DNA from: Halichondria panicea
Taxonomy: Eukaryota > Porifera > Demospongiae > Suberitida > Halichondriidae
NCBI RefSeq assembly: GCF_963675165.1
Contig: NC_087380.1
Coordinates: 6,394,071 to 6,458,070 of the forward strand
DNA length: 64,000 nucleotides
Direction of reading: 5' to 3'
Shown: piece by piece, positions 41,601 through 55,800 of the stretch
Numbering within the stretch: position 1 is the first letter of the stretch
How the letters are laid out: each line of letters starts with the position of its first letter
Made by a program: the position numbers and the translations under genes
The notes under the pieces: model-generated
Databases searched by the model: none
What the model saw: the letters and a program-made list of their open reading frames with translations, nothing else
Told to the model about the DNA's origin: nothing

Positions 41601-44470
41601 TTACACAATAGATCTAGAGCTGGTTCTAGCAGTGTTTCTAGGAGAGCTAGTAGTGAGTGTTTGTACATCTCTACTGAACTGCACCCTCCTGGGGGTACCC
41701 AACCTCTGCCCCTGTCCCCTCCCCTCTTGGTCCACTGTGACCGTGGTACGCAGGGAGGAGGCCCTCACTCGATCATAGCATGTCTGCAACTGGGGGAGGA
41801 AAGGGATCGTAAAATACGCTCATGAATTTCACCAGCAGTACTGCTGTAATTATAGGCACATCTCTACACCCTAACACACACACAACCACTCCTCACCGTC
41901 CTTGACCAGCTATATACTACTCTCCTCACCTCTGCCAGTAACTTCTTGCTCTCCCTCTGCAATTGAGAGATGCTCCTCTTCTTTGGAGAAGGTTTGAGGG
42001 CCACTGAGAGGTTCGTCTCTATTGTGGTGGCCTGACTGCGAATATCCTCCAATACCCCACGGATCTCCCTCACTTTGCCGTGGGTCTTGGATTGGGGGAG
42101 GGGCTCCAATGGGAGTGTCTGTAGGGGGAGGGGGAGGGTAGGTAGTAGCAAATTATGATTAGCCCAATGAAGCATTAAAAATCATGCACGGAACGAGCGG
42201 CTAACAGAAGTACCGTATAGCTGGTAATTTCCAGGGGGGAATATTCGTGGTTTTTGTGGTTGGAGCTCAGACCACAAATACTGTACCCACGAATGAAGCG
42301 ACTTTGCCTACCTTTAGCTGCAGTGCAAGCTCCAACCATGCACGAAAATATTATCTGCGAAGTGACTAAATATTGCTCAACCACGAATGTTTGTCCTCCG
42401 AAAATTACCCGCTATACGACGAGCTAGCTATTGCTAACCCAAGGACATATAATTATTTGTACATAAAGCATGTGACAGACTGTATTAAAAAGAAAAAATG
42501 CTACATGATATAAAAATGGCTTCGCCATTGGTATAGTCCGTACACACCTTTTTCTTGAGGTAGTTCCCCGTGAGCTGAGAGACAGTTGATGAGGAGGATA
42601 GACTACTGGGGGCTGGTGGCTTGCTATTCAGAGTTCGGGGGTGCTTCAGGGCATAGCTCAGGGCACGCACACAACCATTGATGTCTAGAGGAGGGGAGAG
42701 AGTAATGAATATTTAAGGCAAGATACTGTACGTATAGTACAGTGGAACCTCCATAAAACGGACACCATTGGGGAACAGCCTTTTGGCCGTTATAGAGAGG
42801 TGGTCTTCCTTGGGAGGTTCCGATTGCCAGCTATGTATGCTCTATGAGTCATTTCTTGCTGCAAATGAATCTTGGAGCTTTGCTAACTGCTTCTTTAGCT
42901 CATACAAGCTTTGAAAAGGCTGTAGAGACAGCTACTACTAGGTTTTCATGATTGTGTAGCTATCTCAGCAATAATTTTCTGCTAATTCTGGGTGTGGCTG
43001 TTCGTTCTGGGAGGTTATTTTCCATTGCTAAAGCTGGTGGACTAGAAAGCTGCTCGTTGTACGGAGTAGAGAGGTGGTCGCTCCTAAGAGGTTGCTTTAC
43101 ATTGAAGTCATTGTAGTTTCAATCCGGACCTGAGCTCTTGGCCGTTATATAGCGTGTGGTTGCTCTTCGGAGGTGGTGGTTAATGGAGGTTCCACTGTAG
43201 TATGGGATATGCTCAGGTTGCAATAATTGACTGTCGGTACTGTAATTATAGTACACATACACTAAGTGTACACAACGTTAACTCAGACACTTGATACTCA
43301 CCACTGGGTATCTTGGTGTGAGGATCATCATAAACATCCAACAGGATCTCGTAGCCCTTGTACCGATCAGGGACGTCTTTGTACTTCTCCTTAACTTCCC
43401 TCAGTCTGGCCTCGAAGTCATCCTTCACTGAGTTAGTGGGAGCTGCCAGGCCTTCATTGGGTCGGGAGGAGGAGGGGTCTGGTTCTTCACCAACCACCTG
43501 GGCAGGAAATGACACGTGTAGAACTTTAGAAAGCGACTGAAAATGTGTTAGTTTGTAAAATAGATGTAAGCACAACACACAGTTATAGTTAAGTACACAG
43601 TACTTGCATCAACTGTTTCCTTTTTGCATGAAATTATACAATCGAAGCTTAAGTGTTAGTTCTCAAAACAGCTTTGGTTTGAGCAAGGCTTTGGTAGAAT
43701 TACCAATTACCTGAGTCATAAAGACTCCTTGTTGTTCACTCTCCTCGCTGTCCAGCAATGAGCCCAGTGAGTTGCTGGATTCAGGCGAATAAGAACGAAT
43801 AGAGGAGTGGGTCTGGCTGACTGAAGGGGTGTAGCCAATGGCCTTGAGGTCTAGAGGAGGTGGTTCAATAGCAGGCAGGGGACACCTGGGGATGGGTGGA
43901 GGGGGCAGGGAGGACACCTGCAGTGGGTAGGGGGTCATTAGTGTGCGTACACCGTGTACTGTGCAGATAATGTGGGATGCTTTTGTGTGTTATGTTTGCA
44001 CTTGTATGTAACACAAAATATTGTACCTTCTTGAATTCCATGGCTTTGCTCCCAATGTGATGCTTGTGTGTCGATGACGGTTTTTTCCTGCAAAAAATGT
44101 ATCGCTGTGTAATGTCATGAATAGAAAATGCAACAACTCCATTTGAGACGTGTCTTACCTCACCACTTTAATTCCACACTGATTTACTAACCTCCCCTGC
44201 AACAGTGGGTGCAAGCCTGTATAGGAGGTACATTCATCAACATTAGATAAACAGTACACATGTAGTATACAGATCACCCTCACCTTTGTGTGCTGCTGTG
44301 AAGGGGTTTTCATAGATTAGCAGTTTCTTAAACATGGGCCACGACTCACAAGCCAGCACTCCCTCAGCCGACAATATCTGAACGGTGTAATTAACAGTAG
44401 TGCAGCCTTGTAGAACAATACAGTGTGAGTACAAATAGTGCACACACACGCACGTGCGCGCGCGCGCACG

Positions 44471-44524
<54 letters not shown>

Positions 44525-45612
44525 GCATAAAAACAACGCAATGTAGATATGGAAATTATTCGATTAGCTTAATTACCAGATTGTTGACAAGGCTGAGTGT
44601 GTCCAGCTCAGGGAAGGGGGCCACGGACATAGCGTCAGGTTGACTGTGCTCTCTGCCTGGTGATACTTGATTTAAAGTTAGATGGTGATGTGGGCCTACA
44701 TCTTGTGGAGTATTGTTCAAAACTGTATCATTAGTTTGTAATAAAGAATCGTCCTTTGAACTAGTGAATTCTTGTTTTGATTGTTGAGTCGATTCATCAA
44801 TAATAGGTATAGGTGAATGTGTGTCATTTTGTAAATTTTGAGAGTTGGTAGCAATTACAATTTCAGAGCTATTCAAATCTTCAGTTCTCTGACCGTCCGT
44901 CAAAATAAGCTCAGGCTGTAACTTTTGTTCCCCAGTCACCGTCTCAGTATCAGTACTAGGCTTATCTTTATCAGTCCCTTCGTCCGAGACCCCGGGTGAT
45001 ATTTCCTGGTTTGTATTATCATTATTGGCATCCATAGTCATGCGTTGATTGCTGGTTGAAATGGTGGGAGTGACGTAGCTGTCCTGTTGTGTTTCAGGTG
45101 GTGGTGTCTCAGGTGGTGTGTAGACTGGCTGTGGTTGTTTCATTTGGCTGGACCCCAACAGTTTCAGTTGAGGGATGGAGTAGAACTCATTGTTGTCCAG
45201 ATTCAGATACTTCAATCTAGTGGGAAGAATGTGTACAGTAACAGCAGGCTGTATGAGTACTGTGTATAGAAGGCTTAGTCATACTATTGATAGCTAAATG
45301 CACAAAGTAGGAAAACTTACTTTCTCAGTCCAGCGAGAGTGGCAAATGAGCTCTGGTCAGACAGTTTGTTATCATCCAGCCAGAGCTTCTCCAGAGCAGG
45401 GAACCTTATACTGTACCCATTATCACTGCATGCGGGGAGATTATGTTTGAATGTTAATAGAGTGCAGGTACACAGCATTTGATGAGTACCTGTGACTGTA
45501 TGGTCTTGTCATTTCCACTGGGAGAGCCACCAAATTATTACCTGTGAGACAACAACACATTTTCAACAATTTCAATTTTTGAACCTAACAAAAAGATCAC
45601 TCGTACAGAATG

Positions 45613-45688
<76 letters not shown>

Positions 45689-47036
45689 AATAATAAGCTC
45701 AAGAAAACGACTACCATGGTACACACACAACAACCAAGTAGCTACCTGTGAGATGCAGCTCCCTCAGTGCGGGCAGCAGTCCCAGGTCGATGACGATCAG
45801 TCCACTGAGGGTGTTGTAGGAGAGGTCCAGGTTGGTTAGGTGGGGGAAATCCCCTGGACTTAGTTGAGCATCCACCACTCCATTGAGGGGCAACTCCAGA
45901 CCCTCCAGACACGGGAAGTGAGAAAACGACTCTGAAGGGCAATGAGAATGATTAGCCAACGGCAGTCTTAAGTAAGGACCGGGCCTATCATAATACATAG
46001 CCTTTCTACATGTACAGTGTACTTGGCGATTGTAGTGATACACTGGGACCTTGTGTCAACGAACGATCCTTTTTACCATGCCTTTATCCCCCTTGTAGAC
46101 ATGGCTATAATTAGTATACATGTATCTACAGCACAATGCATGAGATCACCTACACATTTCCATTCACATCACAGGCAAATGCTCTTTTGGTAAAGATCCT
46201 TAGTGTAGGTACTGAGTCCTCTAAAACTGCTAACTTCAATGATGATCCTTACCCAATGCCAGTTTGTTGTCAGCAGCGTCCACATGGATCACATTCTGGA
46301 ACTCAGCAAGCTCTTCAGGCACACACTGCAGTAAGGGATACACACACATAGTCACACACATAGTAATGGGCGGTCAATAGTACATTAACCAGGATTGTGA
46401 TATGTGTAAGCCCCACCAGCAAGCCTGACCTGAGGAATTTCCTAGTACAGTGTACCAGAGCTCATGAGCTACAGGGTCATACATGTACTTGTACAACTGT
46501 CAAGCGCTCGTAAAACTACAAATTTGAGCTAGGGATTTTCTCGTCTAAGTGTTCACTCTCACCCTCTCCAGATTTGATCCTCTGATGCTGACCACTGAGA
46601 GATCACTCGGTTTACTGACATAGCAGCGATGGAGCAGGAACTCCTTGTTCAGTACGTGTCCCCTGGAAGAGAGGGACCCACTGACCTCTCTCGTGTTAGT
46701 GGGAGGATGAATCAATCTAGACAGAGAGCCGTCCGGCCGAGTATGGGAGAGGGTCGTTGTGAATCGCTTCTTTTGCTCCACACGATAAGCTGTGATCCAT
46801 TCTCCACCTAGACAATAGTCATACATCACACCATCAGTATACCTTTCATTGCTCAGTGTACTAGCATCTATATCTCTAGCCTGCATGCACGTTTCGATGG
46901 CTAGCTCTACTGCAGGTAGTTCAGATAGACTACCTTCTCCCTTTAGTTTTCTGGTCAGACTCCTGACAGGAAAGCCAGCATGTGCCACAGGAGCAAGTTG
47001 AGTTTTCTGCATGCTGCTAGCTTTGCCTTTGGACAC
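41601..47036 (-). CDS. XRRA1: Leucine-rich-repeat protein, XRRA1-like
   Basis: Fourteen exons in frame (875 aa): 46563-47036, 46253-46325, 45746-45931, 45490-45541, 45321-45425, 44577-45216, 44284-44377, 44192-44216, 44027-44087, 43711-43917, 43302-43497, 42548-42684, 41930-42118, 41601-41789. A conserved N-terminus (LLHRCYVSKPSDLSVVSIRG) is followed by leucine-rich repeats (LTNLDLSYNTLSGL, LEKLWLDDNKLSD, LKYLNLDNNEF). A long Ser/Thr/Gln-rich insert in exon 6, then LACESWPMFKKLLIYENPF, a Pro-rich part and a basic C-terminus (RESKKLLAE|LQTCYDRVR) complete it. Layout and length suggest XRRA1, linked to X-ray response; the name is from memory and less certain than the LRR call. Intron 11 carries a 458-bp MITE. 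It shares a 178-bp upstream region with BTBD19. Confidence 0.7.
42213..42418. mobile_element. TA-type inverted-repeat element in XRRA1-like intron
   Basis: Left CCGTATAGCTGGTAATTT, right AAAATTACCCGCTATACG, with internal inverted CACGAA-type motifs. The right TA is degraded. Related to 31025-31172. Confidence 0.65.
42740..43197. mobile_element. CAGTGGAACC-ended TA element (458 bp)
   Basis: Left CAGTGGAACCTCCAT, right ATGGAGGTTCCACTG, TA on both sides, inside XRRA1-like intron 11. Internal GGCCGTTATA motifs are repeated in inverted form. Tc1/mariner-like, without coding capacity. Confidence 0.8.
44475..44520. repeat. (CA)n microsatellite
   Basis: CA repeat after a (CG/CA) mixed tract, in XRRA1-like intron 6. 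Confidence 0.9.
45617..45686. repeat. (GT)n microsatellite
   Basis: About 70 bp of GT in XRRA1-like intron 3. Confidence 0.9.
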
Positions 47037-47214
47037 TGTACTACAGTAGTAGCTTTGTCTTTCGTCTTTCAGGTACTGCAGGCTAAGACGCCATTTTGTT
47101 TGATGTTACCCTGGAAACAGATTGTTATGTGGGTGCAGCTTTGTTTGATCGCCAGGATACAAAATTTGAGAGGAGGGGCTGCAGCAAACAAGAAGGAGGA
47201 TTTCTAGCTCAAGA
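47037..47214. promoter_or_regulatory. Shared upstream region, XRRA1-like / BTBD19
   Basis: Only 178 bp separate the two divergent start codons, so the promoters must overlap. No TATA box stands out. Confidence 0.5.
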
Positions 47215-49065
47215 ATGGCCAACTACAGTCCACAAACCCAGACAACACCTAGAGCTGCACTGTGCATTGGAGATCCAGACGCTTTTGCATCAGAAATGAT
47301 TAAATTGATCAATGATAAAGAATTCAGGTTTGCTTGTTTGTTTGTTTGTTTGTTTGTGTACAGACTAGCTGAGTCTACTGTACGTACATGTACATGCAGT
47401 ACTGAGCAGCTGTATCTAGGTATCACTAGCTGCAATTTTAAATAGTGTATGCTAATTATTCTTCAGTGACATTCGTTTTATTGTTGGAGAGGAGCGGCAA
47501 GCCATCTACGCCCACAAGTGTTTACTGGCCGCTAGGTGTGAAGTATTCAAGGCCATGTTTGCAGTCAAGGATGGAGAAAGTTCAGCCCCTTTGGTTCTCT
47601 CAGATATCAGACCACAAGTATTTCTGGCAGTGCTGGAATTCATTTACACAAACTGTTCTAGTTTATCTACGGATATGGTTATTGATGTTCTGGCTGCTTC
47701 GGTTGAGTACGGACTAGAGGGCTTGTCAAAGGTATTAGAGTATTGGCTCGTTAAAATTTAATCACTAATGTTCTTATTGCAGTTGTGTGTTCGTTTCATG
47801 AGGGAGTGCATTGCTGTGGACACAGCCTGTGAATTCATCCAGGTAATGCTTCACTTACATAAATATGTTCTTGTATGTACTAAAGACGCCTCCTTTCATA
47901 GGCTGCACTGACGTACCAGCAGATCACTTTACAAGAAGAATGTCTATCATTTATCGAAGAGAAAACGGAGGTAAGACTAAGTATTCGTCATGGTTCAGAA
48001 CACAGTGAAACACATTTATGACAAAAAATATTGGGCTGTTTGATGGGGATGTTTCTACTGTTCATTTGGTATCTGAGTGTCTCTGGTAGCTATGCTGTAG
48101 TTGACCTCCTTCAGGGGGTGTCCATTAAGCATGGGGATGGTCTAGGCATTCTTAGTATGTGGTACTGCCTTAGTGGTAGTTTAGCATGTATGTCTGTGCC
48201 GCCTATAAAATTATAGTGCTTGCACTCCCAACATTTTGCAGGTGGTGTTCAAGAGTCGGGGGTTCAATGAAATGTCAGACGATGCTCTCACGTTTGTGCT
48301 GAGATCTGACAAACTGAGACTGGGCGAGGCTGAAATACTGGAGAAAGTACTCGAGTGGGCAACTGTCAACTCTGTAAGCATAATAAACAATAGTGACAAT
48401 TGTCATTTCCAGCTTAAAAGAAGGTGGTTTGAATCTGTGCATGATTGATACGAAAATTGGGGGTGGGGCTCATGTGATCCCACATCTACCTTAAACTGAG
48501 AGTCGGAGTGTTCTTTCACTGCAGGTTGTGACTGGTAGCAATCTTGGAGAGGTGGCTCAGACGGTCATCACTCATGTACGCTTCCCACTCCTCCACCCAG
48601 ACAAGCTCAGTGAGGTAGAAAAGGAAAACAAGAAAAGCAACCACATACCTGTGAGTACCTTGTGCCCTTCAAACTTAGCCGTACAACAGTGAGCCTGTCT
48701 TATAGCTGCCAGTGAATACGTCTTATAGCGGTCACCCTTAGGCAGACTAACATTGGCTGTAATAAAGAGGTTGCCTGCTAAACACAGCTCCAAACACATC
48801 ATGTTATGGAAGCTTTAGGAATGGCTATATCAGTAGTAAGGAGGAGGGTGCTATTGCAAGCCAACTATGATTATGTTGTGTACAAACAATTTAATTTTGT
48901 GATCTCATGGGTAATTTATATACTCGCCCACTGCAGGTGACGTTGATATCTGGAGCGTGGAAGTTTCACGCCCTAAAGAAAGTGGACCCTCTGGACTTGC
49001 AGACACGCCCCCGTACTGGCACCCTCCCCCACGCCTCACTCAAGGTCCTCGGACTAGTTTCTTAA
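47215..49065 (+). CDS. BTBD19: BTB/POZ domain protein, BTBD19 orthologue
   Basis: Seven exons in frame (297 aa, close to the vertebrate length): 47215-47327, 47467-47731, 47783-47842, 47902-47970, 48242-48373, 48525-48650, 48937-49065. The BTB fold is clear: FSDIRFIVGEERQAIYAHKC, LLAARCEVFKAMF, then FLAVLEFIYTN and AASVEYGLEGLSKLC. A BACK-like region follows (VVFKSRGFNEMSDDALTFVL, EILEKVLEWA). The end matches BTBD19 (IPVTLISGAWKFHALKK.. RTGTLPHASLK). BTB proteins dimerise and often act as adaptors, for example of cullin-3; the specific role of BTBD19 is not established. Head-to-head with XRRA1-like. Confidence 0.9.
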
Positions 49066-49878
49066 CTTCATAACTATTGGTAGCTATACTGCATGAGCAC
49101 AAGCATTCAACTATTACCATCATGTCACCTAAACAGCTTTATGTTTTGTTTTTTATGTCAAACGTTGTTAAGTCTGCATTAAGTAATACTTGGTTCATAT
49201 TGAAAGTACATGTATATACTTCACTCATTACGTGATGTGAAACCTTTATAATTATAACAAACATCTTTAGGAATTAGACATGCCACCCCACCAAATCCAA
49301 TTAAGACAATAATTATCACAGAAAAATAGCCATTCAAAATACACAGTCATACGTACAAGTATCGGTACAAAACGTCCATCGTTATATAACATATACACAC
49401 AGTAGGTACGTAGCTATTAGAATTGGATGATGATTGTCAGTTATCTCTAGCTAGCAAGTCCGTGTACGTAAGTCTAGTAGGAGTTTACACATAATTCAGA
49501 ATGTGACAGGTGTACTGTAAAACTTGTCAAAAATATAGGGTGGGGGGAAAACGTCGACATTTGTAGAAAAAAGGGGAAATTGATGAAGTTCTGATTGAAT
49601 AAATACACACTATAAGCACTTGACATAGAAAAAGATACATCTAAAGAATAAATGAAACCAGCAAACGGCTTGTGTGCACAAGATCGTTCGTTTTTCTTCT
49701 TTTTTGGGGGGTTATTTTCTCACGTTTGTGCTGTTCTTGAAGGTCTGCTATATAAACAACTAAGAGTTCTAATTGTACACGTCTGACATGCGTCTATTCA
49801 AGAATGTTATAGTACAAAATTTGGGGAAGATTGTGAATTGATAGAAAAATAAGGAGATTGACATTTGAGAAAAGAAAA
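49066..49878. other. 3' flanks of BTBD19 and CDC14 (convergent)
   Basis: No open frame or repeat of note. It should contain both 3' untranslated regions. Confidence 0.5.
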
Positions 49879-52800
49879 TTACTTGGACATTGGAGTGACA
49901 GTGGTCCGAGCAGAAGTCCGAGCATTGCGCCTATAAGGGGGCGGGGTTATGTTAGAATAAGTGATGATGCATGGGCCAACTGTACAATCAGGACATGCAT
50001 CAAAAGCACACAGTTTAGTATTTAGTATGTTCAAACATAAGCACTACATCAAATATTGTTGCGCAAGTAAGAATTAAGAAAACATGACATGCCCACTCTA
50101 CTATTACACCCAATGCAGATACCGTGCAAAAGCGTAAAGTACTAAGTTACGAAATGTATAATTTCAGAATTATGTATAGCTACATGTACATCAGCTCACC
50201 TGTTGGCCGTATGGGCGGGCCCGGGCCTGGTGTGTGTAGGAGCAGGCACTCCCTCCAGCATGGTGGACTTGTGTAGCATGTGATGTTGTGAGGGTGGTGA
50301 CGATGTGAGGGGTGGCATTCGATACGCTTCCACCACCTTTGGTGCCGGTGTGACGGGAACGTGAAGACCCTGACGCATCATGTGAGTCTGAGAGCGGGTA
50401 CGTCCCAGCAGACGAGCATCCGTCACTCTGAGGGAACAAGGGTGGGCAATTAATGAGAGCAATGAGACCGGAAATAGCAGAACAGGCCCAGGCCCAAGTA
50501 CTACAACCAAAAGTGAGGTAATTTTTGACCATGCAAGGACCACTTTTAGGTTTTGCGTGTGTACTCTCATACCGCCAAATTCTCTGAATAAGAAGCCAGA
50601 CCTAACTCTCTGCATTCAGAGAGTTTGATGCAATATAACTGGAAGTAGACAACTATTCCTTTAGATGGGCTCAAATAATCTTATTAACAAACCGGGGTGA
50701 TGAGGTGGTGAGGTGGTGAACTATACATTTTAAGAATGTACAGTATGAAATGAAATCACCACCCCAACAGCATTGAATTTGTTAAAAGTGTAAAATAGGA
50801 ATCACTAAATTGACAACCCTCCCACACGAGACAAATTATATACAAGAGACATGACAAATTATCTGTACTAGCCAAAACAGGAAAGGCAACTGTTTTTGAA
50901 AACTCAAACACCCCTCCGAATCGTTTGAATGCATCGCATTATTTAACAGCCAGACATCTTGCTATTGGTCTCATTAACACAAGTGAGAGGTTACACTAAA
51001 CAGAAAACCAATGTTATGCAATACCACTGCATTACCACACTAAACCCTTACAATGACTCATTGAAATTGTATTTCTGTGCCTGCAGTCTGGTACACATTA
51101 AAGGTCAAAACCATCCCACACAACTAGTTACTTTCAATGTACTTTCAATGTAAATGGTGCACCCATGAATGACCTACTGACCTTGCAGTTCCAGCAGTGG
51201 CAGTCTTGTATTGAGTCCTGTCCCTCTTGAGTTGGTTGAGCCTGTCTCCCTGGGTGACCACGCCCTGGGTTAGTTGTGGGGAGTAGGGGGGCAGGCCAGT
51301 ATCCACAGGGGGGCCAACCTGCCAGGGAAATGCATATAAGGATAAAGCACAAGTACATGTAAAGCTTTTGATGACACATAATCACCCCTTTTTAGAAAAC
51401 AAGCCTTTCAGTTGATAGGGCCTACCAAAAATCTAAGATCAAAGATCAAAAACACATGCCAAAAGCACCACTAACTACCTACAATTGTGTTATCTGTAAT
51501 CTTTGGTCTATTGTATCATCACAGGAATGTATAATCTTTGAAGAGCTGCCATAAATTCGAGAGATACAATGGCAATGTACATAATACATGAGATATATAT
51601 AGAAGCCACCCCTAGTTTTAAAAGTGGCCAGTCGAAAAAGTTTCAAGGGTATTTGTAAGTGACTATAGAATTATGTAGTCTCACCTCCTCGTCCAGATCC
51701 ATTCCACTGATCTTCTTGAGCATGAGAGCGTCCAGGTGGTCCACCCTCTCAGAGCGTTCCATCATTTCCAACTTCTCCAGTTTGTCAATTTTGTCCTGTT
51801 TGCTGAGTTTGTCAGAGCGGTGGTGTTTGGGTAGTGCCTTGGCTCTCTCCGCATCGCCTAGCGCCCAGAGTAGGGACTGCTTCCTAAAATAGCAACCAAA
51901 GAGTGTCATTAATAGTATCAGTATCAAACAAACTATACTAATGGCCTAGTAATTAACAGACAATTAAATTAATTCCTACAAATTAGCCTGTATTATGTGG
52001 CAACATTTAATCTCCTAAAAGATTGCCAAGGCTGTTTTAGATGGACAAATTTCTACAGCACCCACGCTCGTCACAGATCAAAGCAGGAACAGGTGCAGGC
52101 GAAAGTATCGGATAAATTTTGACCCAGACTATAGCCAATTTCACTTTTGAATTATTTAATCAACTTACTCCTCCAGCCAGTTTTGTTGAGGTCCGATCAC
52201 TGACCCAGGTCGACAGATCCGTATCCAGGCAATGGTCTCCGCCGCAGTGAACTTGTAGTGCTTCATGATGTAGCAGCCAATCAGAGTGCCTGTACGCCCC
52301 AGACCAGCTGCATGCACAGACAGGGGGGAGTATTACGCAACAATAGGTAATGTAATGAAGCCTGCCTCAGGTTATGATAAGAACACATGCTTAAAAGCCA
52401 CTTTCGAAAATTAGTTGTAATTGAATACTTGTGGCATCCAGACAGCTGCCACACTTAGCGGACATGTGATGTTATGCAATCAATCGGCAGCACATGCTTA
52501 CACCCACACACACACACTACAGCGTAAACTGGGATACACACAAAGGCTTCAAAGCCAAGGGCTACCAACCACATTGTAATGGCGGGTAATACTGTAAGGT
52601 AGACTTGCATGACTAGTTTCAAGCGGTACACTAGAATTATATCAGTAGTTAAAATTACCATGGGTACCATGTACACACACGCACAAAATCAAAGGCTAAA
52701 TTTGTCATCGAGTTGCCCACCCGACACACACAGCGTACATGCACGTTCACTACAACAGAAAACCATAAACGTGTCAGAAATTAGCCTAAATCATCTGTTT

Positions 52801-55800
52801 GCATAACACATCAGCAAGTCCATTCACAGAGTGCCAACACCCTCGTAAAATATGTATTTCTTGTAGTAATTAACAAGGGTCAATTACTTTTAGTCAGCAT
52901 TGTATTACCTCCAAGCAAGCCACAGCTACTTGGACATCCTCAACTATTTCAAGGTTGACTGCTTGGGAAAATGTGTTTCCAATCAAACAATAAGATCAGC
53001 TATACAGTCCTCTAAAAGGAATTTTAGTGACACCTATAATAGTTCAAGCACATGTGAATTGGTTTTCAACATGATAGCATTCATAGGTCTTTACTGTGGG
53101 TAAGTATGGAACATGAATAGCTTCCTACTTGTGTAACTCATAGTAACCCCAGCTACCAGAACTGTGAGGTCAGGTCTCCCGATTAGAATTAGGCACTGTA
53201 TGCCCTCAAGCCCATACAAGGCAGTCAGTGCATGATACAGTGGTATATAGGATCTTACAAGCTATGACACAAATAAGGTTCACAGGGTTAAGTACCTTTG
53301 GGCGATCGAGCTATATATTATATAGAGCCGACACTATATGTAGAAGGGCCTACAACTATAGAAGCACTTTTCACACTACGCCCCTGATTTCATAGTACAT
53401 AATTATACCACGTAGGAACACGTATTTGGTAGCTATAAATATAGGTATCACAGTGAGTACCCACCTTTGCAGTGCACAGCAATGGCCCCAGGAGCACTCT
53501 CAGAGATGGCGAGAAACCTCTTCATGATGCCATCGGTAGGAGTGGAGCCATCGATGAAGAATAGGTCCTTGTGGTCAAACCCGACATCAGTGAATCTCCA
53601 ACCATCGTACATCCTCTTGTTGAACCTCACGACCGTGCTAACACCGTACTGTCTGAAGTAGGGGAAGTAGTACTCGGGTGCGTGCAGGGGGTAGCCATTC
53701 TGAATCATGCTCTTGTTGTGGGGGCCAGCAAATGCAAGGAACTTGCCTGCAGGGGATATAATGTACACACAATGTTACTGGACATGTACTGTAAGATCAT
53801 ACTGATTAGGTACATCCTCATCACAACAGCTTAATACTTTTGCACCGGAGTACAGTGCACCACTGTTGTTCTGCAGGTCTTATGCACTGAAAAGGCTATA
53901 CTAGTGATACAAGCGAATATAATGTACAGGATATTCATACAGCTCAGGTCAAGGGCCAAAGGAGAGACAGGGCATGATCTAAGTTTAGGTAGCATTGGTA
54001 GAGCTTTTTGCTATTATTGACTTCGTATTTCTCTACCTAAAATGGACATACACACACAGTTATGACAAACTGCAATCATTGCAAGCAGGTACATGTAGTT
54101 TATTAAAATAATGTTATAAAACAGATACCATAAACTAAACAGTTCGTATACGTCACTAAAATTTCTTGAATTACGGTACAAGCACTGTATCCCTATAAGT
54201 TACACACGGAATGTATACCACTTCTCCTGTGCAGGAAATTTAAGCATTCGCACTTCATATAATTCATACATCTGGATATAGCCCTATGGGGTTTCAAAGG
54301 GCATATCCTATCAATGGTTGCTGAGCGAGATCCCAGAAACCAGCACCAACACTCAAGCCATGCAAAACAGCTATGTCTAGATTTACTGCACACGTAAATT
54401 CCATTGCCATTACAGCTAGTGGACATGTGTAACCTGACCCACTCACATACGCCCCCAGGGCATGGCCTAGCTGGTACACTCACCAGGGAGTATCCAGTTC
54501 AAGTCTCCATTTTCCACTTTCTGCAAACAAAAAACACCACAATTTAATTAATGTGAACATTTCAGACTCGTTCATTTCCATTTAAATCCCAACGCAAATA
54601 TTTGAGCAATGTCTACATAACAGTGCCATCTAATTAAATACGGTCTATGTCTGGCAGAAATTGGCCCAATTCATGCGAAGGTACACGGATTATGGACTCA
54701 TTATGCGGGTAACAATAGCAACGCCCCCACACCGGGACAACCTGTCTACTAGGACCTCACCTCATAGTGCTCATACTCCTCAACACTGAACTCTTCAAAA
54801 TTAAAGAACCGAAACTGCACAGCCTGAGAAATGAGAAAGGAAACACATTTTCATAATCAAATTGGCTCCACTTGTATGGTTTCTAAGCTGTGGCACACAC
54901 ACACCACATGCTAGCACACTTGACTGTTGCTATGCAGTCAAAGGCTGTGGTTTCAGGGCTGCTTTATCAAGATGATAGCACACACTTCACAGGCCTTTTG
55001 AAGTATACAAATGAGCCTTTCATGTAATCAAAATGAAATTCACATATACTGCACCTTGTGTATAGCACTGAAACAATGCTCCAAGGTGAGGTTGTAGGTG
55101 CAGGTAGTCATGGAGGCATCCCTGAAGGGCAGGTAAGAGGGAGTCTTGGGGGTGAGCAGGAGTCTGCACACAACATCAGGCTGGAACTTGTGGTAGATGA
55201 TCTAATGAGGGGGGAGAAAGGAAGGGGTGGATTTCTGAGAGTTTCCACATTGTCTCATGTTGCAAATGCTAGAGTAGTGTTACCACAGACCACACATAAA
55301 ACATCTGATCTTCTACCACCATGCAGTAGTTTGGTAAGTGTAGCAGCAGTAACAGTAGTAACAGCATGGGGTAAACAGCATTCTCCAGTAATTAGGGGCA
55401 CATATTTCCCTGAAAACTTTACAAGACTACAATATAATTAACTAATGACTAATTATAACCACATTGTAAGAATCTACAAACCAGAAAGAGGTCTACCAAG
55501 GTCACAGTAACATATATACAAGGTTAAAGTCACACTGCTATACAGCAGGTGCATACACACTGGGCTGCAGTGGTAGTGTCGGGGAAGTCAGTGCTCACCA
55601 CATAACATCCAATGAGGTAGGCCGCATTGGCACGCTTGTGTGGGTCAATGCTGGTGTAGTAGACGATGCGCTTCTTGGAGGTCTATATTGAGTGTATGAA
55701 GAGAGGGGGGAGAATGTTAATTATACACATGTATCAACTATCATAGCAACATAGACTGAAACTGACAAATTAACATTATTGTGCACACACAGAGAGTTTC

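Noticed and set aside
46136-46351. 71-residue plus-strand ORF
   Set aside because: Overlaps exon 2 of the XRRA1-like gene in antisense and shows no conservation or splice signals of its own.
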